Below, in pieces: positions 33,401 through 40,598 of a DNA stretch of 40,962 bases. Source of the stretch: Polyangiaceae bacterium (GTDB lineage: Bacteria > Myxococcota_A > Polyangia > Polyangiales > Polyangiaceae); the NCBI GenBank assembly GCA_029266615.1, contig JAQSWN010000163.1, positions 1-40,962 of the forward strand, written 5' to 3'. The position numbers were made by a program, and so were the translations under genes. Below the pieces are notes generated by a model. It ran no database searches, was not told the origin of the DNA, and saw nothing but the letters and a program-made list of their open reading frames with translations. Position 1 is the first letter of the stretch; each line of letters starts with the position of its first letter.

Positions 33401-34727
33401 CCAAGGTCGCGGCGATGCGTCCCTCCCCTCCTTTCGGAAGCGCGACGCGGTAACTGCCCAACACCGCTGCGCCCGCTTCTTCGGCCCCCAGCTTGCCCGT
33501 GGTCGCGACACTGCCTTCGGTGTCGAGCGCGGCGCGGCCGGTGAGCCACAGCGCAGGCGTCGCTTCTGCCAGCACCCGGCCCGGTTCCACGTCCACGCGG
33601 TACGCTCCCACGAAGTGGTCGTCTTGTTCCTCGAGCAACAAGACATTGGCTTGCAGCGAGATATCCGTGCTTGGGCCGTCTGCCACCGCCCGCGCGACGT
33701 CCACCCGAGTCGTTTGCACGGTGGCGCCGAGCTCCATGCCTTCCGCAACGACCGCATACCCAGCGGCCGTTACGTGAGCGGCGCTCGCGTCCACGTCGAC
33801 TAAAAAGTCTAGCTGGGGAAGCGGACCGTCCACGTCCGCCATCAAAGTCACGTCCCCTTCCAAGGCCAGGCCGGGCGCTTGCTCATTGATGAACGCAGCC
33901 GGTACGTGCGTCGCATAAACGAGGGCGTGCACGTCGTCCCCGACCCAGCTCGCCTCCAACGCGAGTGGTGAGCCCGCAGCCTGCCCGTCGAGCGTCACCT
34001 CCAGGCGCAAGGGCGCGGTCTCGTCGGCGGGAGCCTGAATGAGCCCCGTCACCCGACCGCTTGGATCCGCTCCGGTCGGCAACCCGCGAGAGACGAGCCG
34101 CACCTCGTCTAGATCCAGGGTCAGTCCGTCGACCGGCGATTGAGCGAGGCTCGCCTTCAAGTCATGCAGCTCCGCGTCCAGATCCGGCGAGCCCGAGGCG
34201 CGCCCGTGGGCCCACACGCTGCCGAACGTGATGTTCTGAAGGTGCAAGCGGACGCCGTCGCCGGGAGGAGTCGGAGGCTCCGGCGCGGTCGGGTCGCGCG
34301 GCAAGAACGTGCTCGCCAAGGTAACGCCCAGCTCTTCGTCCTCGCGGAGCGTGACGTCCACGTGATCGACGTGCACGCGCGTGACGTAGAGCTCGGGCCG
34401 GTCGGCGTTGGTGACGAATTGCCAGACGAGCTGCGGCACCGAAAGATCGGCGCTCAGCCCTTGCGCGCGCATCACCTGCGCGCCGTTCGGATCGAAGACC
34501 CGAGCGTCGACGCCCGAAGCCCCCCAGAGCCCGACGCTGCCGATCCGGTCGATGACGAGCTTGCCCTGAAAGAGCTCTGCCAAAACGCCGTTGACCTGCG
34601 TTCGCGCCTGCTCGCGCACCAAGGACGTGCGCAGGCCGACGAAAAGCACGAGCGAGATGAGCGCGAGAAGGCCGAGCACGAGGTACAACGGCCAGCGCCA
34701 CAGGCGGTGCAGCTTGCTCCGAGCCAT
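30423..34727 (-). CDS. tamB: Translocation and assembly module protein TamB
   Basis: A 1434-residue envelope protein. An N-terminal membrane anchor (about 13-31, PLYLVLGLLALISLVLFVGL) is followed by a very long repetitive beta-rich body (AsmA-like/DUF490), ending in a C-terminal TamB domain (about 1050-1434; GGKLDVQGKTFDIERG, SDSEIASLLLFG-like and a final Arg-Tyr). TamB-type proteins form a hydrophobic groove across the periplasm and carry phospholipids or help outer-membrane protein assembly with TamA. The ATG overlaps the stop of the upstream Omp85 gene (TGATG), so the pair is coupled. Length is normal for Deltaproteobacteria-type TamB. Confidence 0.92.
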   Translation of the reverse strand: MARSKLHRLWRWPLYLVLGLLALISLVLFVGLRTSLVREQARTQVNGVLAELFQGKLVIDRIGSVGLWGASGVDARVFDPNGAQVMRAQGLSADLSVPQLVWQFVTNADRPELYVTRVHVDHVDVTLREDEELGVTLASTFLPRDPTAPEPPTPPGDGVRLHLQNITFGSVWAHGRASGSPDLDAELHDLKASLAQSPVDGLTLDLDEVRLVSRGLPTGADPSGRVTGLIQAPADETAPLRLEVTLDGQAAGSPLALEASWVGDDVHALVYATHVPAAFINEQAPGLALEGDVTLMADVDGPLPQLDFLVDVDASAAHVTAAGYAVVAEGMELGATVQTTRVDVARAVADGPSTDISLQANVLLLEEQDDHFVGAYRVDVEPGRVLAEATPALWLTGRAALDTEGSVATTGKLGAEEAGAAVLGSYRVALPKGGEGRIAATLEARLDDPARVARLGVHVSGTAGVSGEMHLDSGAITAKASASLHRVDQAQIQLRHVELRADASGTLDAPRAHAAVTVDALSGRAHADLEYGPQGERLELFVADIDLIRLANMLELEVPVRQGLLNLDAKLTRRAPARVYELDATGKMEFGKLGSVSLIAKQLEVPQSAPNLARLGTLKGELSARGKVDLDQLTPLLAEVGAPLERVGGKLRFEVAAKHLPNDPRGLELSAMVDTNAFRMVEKRQTPNEVNTTTDAMAVQPLAIEGIDLHFAARTWPSSGELVATAIFRDPGGTLLETQAEVQLAELWPNGLTDVAALSRAPLRATFEVPKRRIQRLPGLVRPAALLGQGSLSGSLEGSVVDPRVKAHVALTNLRAAGSRAPVDVGADVTYAPSGGDARVDAKMTRTGAAVATVETKWQGDLRQAGELASGKTGLRGSAIVSLREFPLDVVPMIVDRAVNGRISGDIRLDDWGTNADVDAKLTSTTLTVGQVAISKLELLARTDADRLVAELGLNVGSGYSKATLDAGMHWGNRPIPELEHRGVVRLQTRAFRLETLSPLLGGVVSELGGVLDASTEIAVTPTSTTVSGSAKLEEGVLQLPAIGQRFSDIRARVAVADNQFKLEHLEARGTTGRITAKGAAQLDGFELRGANAQLRIAEDEALPVTLEGAAIGDAWGRIDATFASPAEGERQLDISVPDFHLITPEAAGGSLQSLEANPEINVGVRRADGKFAPLPVQPLEPSESETDAAGEAPQPLRITVKLGNIGVEHGSTAKVQLTGQLAVLVERETQINGRIEVKGGKLDVQGKTFDIERGVITFDGNDPANPTITATARWDAPGYTVYADYLGDVENGRIKLHSEPPLTDSEIASLLLFGSPDGNMGATGGGGNAALAVSAVGETAAKGLNRALDEFTSLDVSARIDTTTGQARPELVFQISPRVAAKVTRAVGTPTIGESPDRTFLTLELRLRRAWALSAMFGDKGASALDLIWRKRY

Positions 34728-36874
34728 CAGTACGACTCTCCAATCCCGAACGAAAGCGCGATGGGCAAGCCGAACGGGCCCTCCCTCGGAGGGCGCTCGT
34801 CTTGCGCGTTAGCGGGCGCCTGCAGGCCGGGGATGCGATAACCGAGATCCAGACGAATCGGGCCCACGGGCGTGTCGTAGCGGAAGCCGAAGCCGGCGCT
34901 CAGATGCGGCCGGAGCCGAAAATCGAGGCGCCGCGCGGAGACGTCCGCCGCGTCCACGAAGAGGGTACCGGCCAAGTCACCGAAGAGCGGGAAACGCAGC
35001 TCCACGCTCGCCTCCCACAGCGTGAACCCGCCGAGCGGCAGTGCGCAAACGCTCGGGTCCGCGTCCGGCGCCCCGCACCTCGCGGTGGTTTGCCCGTAAT
35101 TGTAGAAAGGCACCGTGCCGTGGGGCCCGATCTCGCGCAGAGCATAACCGCGGTTGGACCCGGAACCGCCAGCGAACAGGCCGCGCATGAACATCAGCTG
35201 AATGTCGTGGATCCACTCATCGGTGCTGGTGCCCGCCGGAGGTTGACGACTGAGGCTATTGGTCTCCACCGTTTTCCCGTAGTTTTGGGCGAAGAGGAGG
35301 CCGATGCCGACGCGCGACGCCAACGTCACCCGCTTGCTCACTGGTACGTACGCGCGCACCTCCGGCTGCAGCTTGAGGTCTCGCGCGTCACCGCCCAGAC
35401 CTGCGACTTCGATTTGGTTGCCGAGGTAAACACCCTTGTGCGGGTGGATGGGATCGTCCCGCAGATCGAAATTCGTCATCAGCGCCGGGTAGGACGCCCA
35501 AACCGGGCCAAGTGTGGGATCGCAGTTCAGGTCGGTCGGTCGCTGTGAAGGCGGTTGGCCGCAATCCGCCGATTGGGGCGGCTTGTAATAGTAAAACGGG
35601 ACGTTCACCTGCACGTTGTGGGAAAGGTAGGTGTACAAACGCCGCCAAGTGCGCTCGAGCCCCGCGGAGACGCGGTTGTCGAAGTAGCCGACGATCGGAA
35701 CTTGCTCGCTCGGCTCGCCCGGCCACAGCACGGGACCGGCTCTCACCTGGCCGCGAAGCACCAAGTTCGTACGACCGGTGATGAACCCCGGTTGGCGGAA
35801 TTCCGTACGAAATGTCGCCTTCGGCAGCAGCTTGGTCGGCGCCTGAAAGGTCGGAAAGCGAGTGGGGTAGAAGACGACGCCGGGCTGCACCGTAAACTGC
35901 AGCTTGCGCATGCCACCGAGGAAGCTCTGGTTCTCCCAACCGAACGTCAAATGCAGGTCGGTCTGCAACTGATCCACGAGCGCGCCGCCGCCGACGTGAA
36001 TGCTGCGCAGCTTGGCCTTCTCGAGCTTGACCAGGATCGGAATGCGCGGCTTACCGTTCGGCCCTGGGGTCGCCTTGTCCACCTGCGGTTCGATGTCGAC
36101 GGACGCGAAAACGCCCAGATCGAGCGCGGCGCGCTTCGCTTCGTCCAAGTCTGACTGCGAATAGGGCATACCCGGCTCGAGGCTCAGCGCGCGACGCACT
36201 TTCAGCTCGGGCAAGTCTTTCAAGCCCTGCAGCGTGACCTCACCGAGCTCGGAGGGCTCGCCGGCCGTGACCCAGAAGCCGGCGGCGGCCGTGCGCTTCG
36301 GCAGGTTGACGTCTGCGCTCTTTTGTACGACGGCTTGCGCGTAGCCGTTGTCGCCCAGCATGCGCGCGAGAGCCTTGGAAGAAATGTCGAGCTTTTCCTC
36401 TTCGAGCGGCTCGTTCAGCGGCATCTCGCTCAAGACGGCACTTCTGGCGTCGGCGCGGAGCTCCGGGGGCAGCTTCTCCAGACCGTGCACGTCGACGCGT
36501 CGGAGGAGCACCGGCCTGCCCTCCTCCACGACGATCTCCACCCGCACCTTGTTACCCTTGGGGTATACATGAGCGGCGCGAGCGTGAGCCTCGTAGTAGC
36601 CGCGGCTCCGGTAAAACCGTTCGATGCGTTGCAAGTCCCGCTCGAGCACGAAGCGGTTGAACACCTCGTAGTCGTACATCACGCCCGGAAACAGACCGAG
36701 GAACCGCGGCGTCTCGCGGGATGCGATCCGTTCTTCGATCTCGGCGTCGTCCAGCTGGGAGTTGCCGGTCACCTTGAGGCTGTCGAGGTTGAAGCGCTGC
36801 GAAGGAGCGCGCGTGCAACCGAGCGCCAAGCCGGCGAGCAGCAGCACGAAAAGTGCGCCCGCCCTTCCAAGCAA
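34727..36874 (-). CDS. tamA: Omp85-family outer membrane protein, TamA-like, with lipobox
   Basis: A 715-residue beta-barrel assembly protein. After the signal peptide come POTRA domains (about residues 26-310; FNLDSLKVTGNSQLDDAEI, VDVHGLEKLPPELR, VTLQGLKDLPELKVRRAL) and a 16-strand-type barrel to the C-terminus. The Omp85 RG[FY] motif is NRGYALREIGP; the last strands GFGFRYDTPVGPIRLDLGY are typical. It precedes and overlaps tamB, so TamA is the likely identity. The signal peptide ends in LALGC (Cys20), a lipobox, which is unusual for TamA but known in TamL of Bacteroidetes. The start is TTG 36874; a GTG at 36847 would shorten the signal too much. Confidence 0.88.
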   Translation of the reverse strand: MLGRAGALFVLLLAGLALGCTRAPSQRFNLDSLKVTGNSQLDDAEIEERIASRETPRFLGLFPGVMYDYEVFNRFVLERDLQRIERFYRSRGYYEAHARAAHVYPKGNKVRVEIVVEEGRPVLLRRVDVHGLEKLPPELRADARSAVLSEMPLNEPLEEEKLDISSKALARMLGDNGYAQAVVQKSADVNLPKRTAAAGFWVTAGEPSELGEVTLQGLKDLPELKVRRALSLEPGMPYSQSDLDEAKRAALDLGVFASVDIEPQVDKATPGPNGKPRIPILVKLEKAKLRSIHVGGGALVDQLQTDLHLTFGWENQSFLGGMRKLQFTVQPGVVFYPTRFPTFQAPTKLLPKATFRTEFRQPGFITGRTNLVLRGQVRAGPVLWPGEPSEQVPIVGYFDNRVSAGLERTWRRLYTYLSHNVQVNVPFYYYKPPQSADCGQPPSQRPTDLNCDPTLGPVWASYPALMTNFDLRDDPIHPHKGVYLGNQIEVAGLGGDARDLKLQPEVRAYVPVSKRVTLASRVGIGLLFAQNYGKTVETNSLSRQPPAGTSTDEWIHDIQLMFMRGLFAGGSGSNRGYALREIGPHGTVPFYNYGQTTARCGAPDADPSVCALPLGGFTLWEASVELRFPLFGDLAGTLFVDAADVSARRLDFRLRPHLSAGFGFRYDTPVGPIRLDLGYRIPGLQAPANAQDERPPREGPFGLPIALSFGIGESY

Positions 36875-37253
36875 GCTGGCGCCATCGCGATTCCTGCCTC
36901 GCCCGTCGACGACGGACCATCCGCTCGTTACCTACCGAGAAGTGCCGTATCCGCCCCCGGCGGCGCTCGCGGAAACCATACCCCCCCGTCCGAGCGATGC
37001 TGTCGTCTGGGTCGACGGGGAGTGGGTGTTTCATGGGCAGGGCTTCGTTTGGAGGCGAGGAGGTTGGGTCACGCCTCCGCCAGAGAGCCAATTTGCCCCG
37101 TGGCATACCTTCTACCGCAGCGATGGTCGACTGATGATGGCGCGCGGTACTTGGTATGATCAAAAGCAGCAACGGCTGCGTCCGCCGAAGCCCGTGGCTC
37201 CGGCGGAAACGCCTCCCAATCAAGTAACGTCCGAGTTTCAGACGGGGCGATGA
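36813..37253 (+). CDS. Hypothetical Trp/Tyr-rich protein, start uncertain
   Basis: The C-terminal 110 residues look real: AVVWVDGEWVFHGQGFVW, RGGWVTPP, APWHTFYRSDGRLMMARG and TWYDQ form Trp/Gly repeats like the YXWXX-type repeats of secreted proteins. I do not recognise a named family. The start is unclear: the GTG at 36813 has AAGGAG 5 bases upstream but would overlap the divergent tamA start by 62 bases and gives no signal peptide; the GTG at 36942 avoids the overlap. The 5' end may have been lost when the tamA end was fixed. Confidence 0.5.
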   Translation: MQPSAKPASSSTKSAPALPSKLAPSRFLPRPSTTDHPLVTYREVPYPPPAALAETIPPRPSDAVVWVDGEWVFHGQGFVWRRGGWVTPPPESQFAPWHTFYRSDGRLMMARGTWYDQKQQRLRPPKPVAPAETPPNQVTSEFQTGR

Positions 37254-37262
37254 GCCCCCGGC

Positions 37263-37607
37263 TCAGCGCACCCCGAGCGCGCCGGTAGCCGGTGGGTCGC
37301 TGGCCGGAAAGGACTGCCAGGACGCTTCGTCCACGAGGTCCCGGTTACCTTCGCCGAAGCGGTGGGTGGGCGTGCGGGCGAGCCAGCGCTCGATTCGCGA
37401 AGCCGTCTCTTTGAGGGGTCGGTCGGTGACGCCGCGCACGAAGAGCGCCGCCCCGCCAAGCACGAGTACGGGAGCGAGCACGCCGCCGCGCATCAGTCCC
37501 GCCGCGGCGACTCCGATGCCCCCCAGGATTCGCGCCGCGCGCTTGCGCTTCACTTGTGAGTCCACGCGTTTTGCCATGCCGATGATGTCGAAGGTGTTGG
37601 TTTCCAC
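37263..37607 (-). CDS. DUF2892-like small membrane protein with FPASDPPA tail
   Basis: A 114-residue inner-membrane protein. Two helices (about 25-45 and 47-60) with AARILGGIGVAAAGLMRGG and LVLGGAALFVRGVTDRPL follow the DUF2892/YgaP-membrane pattern (R-G-x-T-x-x-x-L). The C-terminus has VDEASWQSFPASDPPA, a short motif shared by several unrelated small stress proteins. The start is the GTG at 37607, with AAGGAG (37614-37619) 6 bases upstream. A -24/-12 element lies 25 bases before the start. Function unknown; it diverges from the PA2169-like gene. Confidence 0.8.
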   Translation of the reverse strand: METNTFDIIGMAKRVDSQVKRKRAARILGGIGVAAAGLMRGGVLAPVLVLGGAALFVRGVTDRPLKETASRIERWLARTPTHRFGEGNRDLVDEASWQSFPASDPPATGALGVR

Positions 37608-37613
37608 GTTGGG

Positions 37614-37619
37614 CTCCTT
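37614..37619 (-). promoter_or_regulatory. Shine-Dalgarno site fixing a GTG start
   Basis: AAGGAG on the minus strand, 6 bases before the GTG at 37607 of the DUF2892-like gene. Confidence 0.75.
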
Positions 37620-37632
37620 ACTGGAGGATCTA

Positions 37633-37648
37633 AGCAGACAGCGTGCCA
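37633..37648 (-). promoter_or_regulatory. Candidate sigma-54 (-24/-12) promoter for the DUF2892-like gene
   Basis: TGGCACGCTGTCTGCT on the minus strand, GG-N10-GC spacing, 25 bases before the start at 37607. The leader would be about 14 bases and includes the AAGGAG site. Confidence 0.6.
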
Positions 37649-37737
37649 AGACGCCGCCAACCGGAAGTGGGGAAAGGGCTCGCGTCGCCCCGTGGCAGCC
37701 TGTCTCGGCGAGGCATGTCGGATTGCCACAGAAGCCG

Positions 37738-37753
37738 TGGTCCGCTTCGTGCA
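37738..37753 (+). promoter_or_regulatory. Weak -24/-12 candidate for the PA2169-like gene
   Basis: TGGTCCGCTTCGTGCA has GG-N10-GC spacing but a poor -24 box (TCC instead of CAC). It is 56 bases before the start at 37810. Confidence 0.25.
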
Positions 37754-37809
37754 CTTCACTCGACGTTCACGTATCGGAAGCCCGTGAGCGTCACACCCAG
37801 GAGTTAGAA

Positions 37810-38259
37810 ATGCAAAACATCTCCCACGACCAGTCCGGCACCATCAGCCAGCTCAACTCGTTTCTGCGCGGCGAGCTCTCGGCCGCCGAAACCTACCGCC
37901 TCGCGCTTGAGCGCCTGGAGCAGAGCGAATTTCGGCCCTCGTTGGTGCAGTGCACCCGGTCCCACGAAGAGCGCGCACGACTGCTCACCGAGGCGATTTT
38001 GGGCCGTGGGGGCGAGCCCGCGGACAGCTCCGGCGCGTGGGGCTCCCTGGTACGTATGATCGAGCGCAGCGCCGCGGCGATCAGCGAGAGCGCCGCTATC
38101 GCCGTCTTGGAGGAGGGCGAGGACCACGGCCGGGACGACTACCTGCGTGACATCGACAACCTCGAGCCCAGCGCGCGTCAGCTCGTGGAGTTCGCGATCC
38201 TGCCCGAGCAGCGTCGCACGCACGACACGATCAAGGCCGTGAAGCGTTCCTTGTCGTGA
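37810..38259 (+). CDS. PA2169/DUF2383 family four-helix-bundle protein
   Basis: A 149-residue all-helical protein of the ferritin-like DUF2383 (PA2169) family: SQLNSFLRGELSAAETYRLALERL, CTRSHEERARLLTEAI, GSLVRMIERSAAAISESAAI and LEEGEDHGRDDYLRDI give the expected four helices, with ExxxH-type acidic residues (SHEER, EEGEDHGR) as in ferritin-like folds. A signal peptide is absent. CAGGAG lies 7 bases upstream of the ATG. Family members are linked to stress and stationary phase; the activity is unknown. It is one of several stress-type genes in this part of the window. Confidence 0.85.
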   Translation: MQNISHDQSGTISQLNSFLRGELSAAETYRLALERLEQSEFRPSLVQCTRSHEERARLLTEAILGRGGEPADSSGAWGSLVRMIERSAAAISESAAIAVLEEGEDHGRDDYLRDIDNLEPSARQLVEFAILPEQRRTHDTIKAVKRSLS

Positions 38260-38280
38260 CTCGCTCCCTCGAGCGAGCGA

Positions 38281-38315
38281 GGCCCTGAAGCGCAAACGCG
38301 GAGCGCTTCAGGGCC
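38281..38315. terminator. Bidirectional terminator between convergent genes
   Basis: GGCCCTGAAGCGC pairs perfectly with GCGCTTCAGGGCC around a 9-base loop (13-bp stem), between the stops of the PA2169-like gene and the beta-barrel gene. T-tracts are weak on both sides. Confidence 0.65.
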
Positions 38316-38330
38316 GTCGTTAGTGGGCTT

Positions 38331-38876
38331 TCAGAAAACGAGCGCCGCGTGCGCACCCAACGTCACGAACTTGAGGGCGGTGCCGTCGTCCTTGGGCATC
38401 ATCACGTTGTAGGCGCCATGGAGGCCGAGGTCGATGAGCGGCAGCAGCGTCAAGTCGATCGCCACGCCCGCATCCAGGATCGGCGCGGTGCGGGGCACGA
38501 CTCCCTCCAACCGGCCCAGCCCCACGTGACCGAACACCGACGGCTCGATGATCTTGCCGACGCCCAAGCGACCGCCGATGAAGCCAGAGTACAGCTTGGC
38601 ATCACTGGTGCCTCCGAACCCGTGGTAGCCGGCGCCCAGCTCGGGAGTCAAAGACACGAGCAACAGGTCGTATTTCTGCCCGAGGCGCAGCTGCCCGCCG
38701 CCGCCTGAATCCGTTGCTTTGTCGTCGATGGCGGTGGTGAAGTCGAAGTCCACCGCGATGTGAGTCTTTCCCCGGCCCTCTGCGAATGCAGGCGCGGTCA
38801 CCATCAGCGTAGCGGCGCCGAAGAACCCGAACAGGACCTGTTTGAAAGCGGAGCAAAAGCGAACCGTCTTAGGCAT
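38331..38876 (-). CDS. Small outer-membrane beta-barrel-like protein
   Basis: A 181-residue exported protein. The signal peptide ends at AFA-EG (about residue 32). The mature part alternates hydrophobic and polar residues in eight or so short strands (HIAVDFDFTTAID, YDLLLVSLTPELGAGY, LYSGFIGGRLGVG, SVFGHVGLGRLEG, FVTLGAHAALVF) and ends in Phe, as outer-membrane barrels do. No named family is recognised. A -24/-12 element ends 12 bases before the ATG, so the message may be leaderless; GGAGG lies inside that element, too far (17 bases) to serve as a ribosome site. Confidence 0.75.
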   Translation of the reverse strand: MPKTVRFCSAFKQVLFGFFGAATLMVTAPAFAEGRGKTHIAVDFDFTTAIDDKATDSGGGGQLRLGQKYDLLLVSLTPELGAGYHGFGGTSDAKLYSGFIGGRLGVGKIIEPSVFGHVGLGRLEGVVPRTAPILDAGVAIDLTLLPLIDLGLHGAYNVMMPKDDGTALKFVTLGAHAALVF

Positions 38877-38888
38877 GCCACGCTGCAG

Positions 38889-38904
38889 AGCAACCTCCGT
38901 GCCG
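38889..38904 (-). promoter_or_regulatory. Candidate sigma-54 (-24/-12) promoter, leaderless geometry
   Basis: CGGCACGGAGGTTGCT on the minus strand matches the consensus except the first base; it ends 12 bases before the ATG at 38876. Confidence 0.5.
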
Positions 38905-38916
38905 TCACGTCACACC

Positions 38917-39468
38917 TCACTTGGGCTCCGCATCCCACAGGCGTAACTTGGCGTGAGACTCCAGGTCGTTCTTCAGCTCTGGCGACTCGTCGAGCTTCTG
39001 CCCGGAAACGTAAGCGCGGGCGGCCTGAAACACGTACTTGAGCCCCTGGGCGCCCGAGTTGTCCCAGTACTCGGCGTCGAACGACGTGAACCGTACGAGC
39101 ACGATGTCGGGGTCGCGCTCGCTCTGAAACCAAACCTGGTAGTCGTTCCTCCAAACAGAGCGAATCTGTTCGGGGTCGAACACCAACTCCGCGTTGCCGT
39201 TGACACAGACGAAGCGCGAGGAGCTCTGCAAGGTCACCATCGAACGCGCGTCCTCGGCCACTTCTTCGACCTTCGCCGACCCCACGCTGGTGATGAACCA
39301 GAGCGTGACATTATCGTCGACACGAGCGACGGCCATGGGGCGCCCGTGCAGACTGCCGCCTCGCGACCGCGTGACCAGCGTCGCCGCATCGAAGTCTCGC
39401 AGTAGCGACACGAGATGGGCGACCGCCTCGGGCGAGTCGTTAGACGGCGTGGCGAGCGGTTGAGCCAT
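38917..39468 (-). CDS. Pyridoxamine-5'-phosphate-oxidase-like general stress protein
   Basis: A 183-residue split-barrel flavin-binding-type protein of the PNPOx/general stress protein 26 family: DFDAATLVTRSRGGSLHGRP, LWFITSVGSAKVEEV, FVCVNGNAELV and RNDYQVWFQSERDPDIVLVR appear in the family order. Related proteins bind FMN or FAD, though this stress branch is not a real PNP oxidase. It is cytoplasmic. The ATG at 39468 begins the family similarity. A -24/-12 element ends 11 bases before it and no ribosome site is present. Confidence 0.88.
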   Translation of the reverse strand: MAQPLATPSNDSPEAVAHLVSLLRDFDAATLVTRSRGGSLHGRPMAVARVDDNVTLWFITSVGSAKVEEVAEDARSMVTLQSSSRFVCVNGNAELVFDPEQIRSVWRNDYQVWFQSERDPDIVLVRFTSFDAEYWDNSGAQGLKYVFQAARAYVSGQKLDESPELKNDLESHAKLRLWDAEPK

Positions 39469-39479
39469 GGCTCGGTGGG

Positions 39480-39495
39480 TGCAACCGCCGTGCCC
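39480..39495 (-). promoter_or_regulatory. Candidate sigma-54 (-24/-12) promoter, leaderless geometry
   Basis: GGGCACGGCGGTTGCA on the minus strand matches the consensus except the first base; 11 bases separate it from the ATG at 39468. Confidence 0.5.
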
Positions 39496-39581
39496 CCAGA
39501 GCGCCCTCGCCCCACTTTTTTCGCGGCCTTTTGATCGATCTGCTCGATAGTGAGCCCCGAAGCTGAAAAGCCGACGATCCG

Positions 39582-40541
39582 ATGACAATCCAGCAACCAA
39601 TTGGTAAATTTGTGGGCTCGCTGTTTGCTGGAGCCCTCGTGCTCGGCATGGCCGCCTGTTCGGGCAGTGAGAAGTCGGAAGCCCCGGCGGGAGCGTCCGG
39701 GTCGACGGAAGTCGTCGGAACCTTCGCGATTCAGATGAAGGTCGACAAGGGCATGACCTCCGTCGTCGGCCAGGTAGCAGACGGCCCCGTGCCGGAGAAT
39801 CTGGTGTGGACGGAAAAGGCGAAGGAGGGTGATTGCCGGCTGGAGACGCCCAAGCCCCCGTTCTGTGAAGAAGCGTGCGGCGCGGACGTGTGCGGCGCGG
39901 ACGGCAAGTGCCACCCGTACCCGAAGGGCCACTCGGTGGGCGCCGTCGCGCTGACGGGGGTGAAGCTCGAGAGCGGTGGCGCCGAGATCGCACTGAAGGA
40001 AATCGCCGCCTCGTACCAACCGCCAGCGGGTACGGTTTTGGCGTACCCGCCATTCGGCGCGGAGGACGTCATCGAGATTCACGCGGCCGGGGCGGACTAC
40101 CCAGCGTTCGATCTTTCCACGACGGGCGTCAATCCCATCATCCTCGAGACGACCGACTTCGCGCTGTCGCCGGACAAGCCCTTCGTCCTGGAGTGGGACG
40201 AAGCTCCTGATGCCAAAAGCTCGCTGATGCACGTCAAGATTGACCTGAGTCATCACGGCGGCGTCAAAGGCTTGATTGAGTGCGACGCGGCCGACACCGG
40301 CTCCCTCACCATCTCCAAAGAAATGATCGCCGAGCTGATCGGGCTCGGCGTGGCCGGTTTCCCAAGCGTCGTGATGACTCGCATCTCGGTCGACACGCAC
40401 CAGCTGGAGCACGGCAAAGTCCAGCTCGAAGTGTCCGCGCTCGTCGAGCGCTACCTCACCACCCCGGGCGTAGATTCTTGCACGACCGCCGAAGATTGCC
40501 CGGACGGGAAGACCTGCGCTTCCGACGCCACTTGTCAGTAG
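39582..40541 (+). CDS. Lipoprotein of unknown function with Cys clusters
   Basis: A 319-residue exported protein. The signal peptide ends in lipobox GMAAC (Cys26). Two Cys groups frame a Cys-poor middle domain: CEEACGADVCGADGKC (about residues 94-109) and a C-terminal SCTTAEDCPDGKTCASDATC, the latter a short disulfide-rich motif common in myxobacterial surface proteins. The middle (about 120-290) has alternating beta-type strands (IEIHAAGADYPAFDLSTTG, PFVLEWDEAPDAKSSLMHV) without a named family. It diverges from the PNPOx-like gene. The next gene, also a lipoprotein, begins about 57 bases downstream. Confidence 0.8.
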   Translation: MTIQQPIGKFVGSLFAGALVLGMAACSGSEKSEAPAGASGSTEVVGTFAIQMKVDKGMTSVVGQVADGPVPENLVWTEKAKEGDCRLETPKPPFCEEACGADVCGADGKCHPYPKGHSVGAVALTGVKLESGGAEIALKEIAASYQPPAGTVLAYPPFGAEDVIEIHAAGADYPAFDLSTTGVNPIILETTDFALSPDKPFVLEWDEAPDAKSSLMHVKIDLSHHGGVKGLIECDAADTGSLTISKEMIAELIGLGVAGFPSVVMTRISVDTHQLEHGKVQLEVSALVERYLTTPGVDSCTTAEDCPDGKTCASDATCQ

Positions 40542-40598
40542 GCTGCGCCGAATGTGTCAGCCGCATCCATCGTTTGGACTGATTCCTTGAAAGACACC

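Noticed and set aside
37700..37725. AGGCATGTCGGATTGCC as a -24/-12 element for the PA2169-like gene
   Set aside because: The GG-GC spacing is 11 instead of 10, which does not fit sigma-54 promoters; the weaker but correctly spaced 37738-37753 is listed instead.
38917..40053. 378-residue extension of the PNPOx-like frame upstream of 39468
   Set aside because: The extra part is Arg/Pro/Ser-rich and runs antisense through the lipoprotein gene at 39582; family similarity starts at the ATG at 39468.
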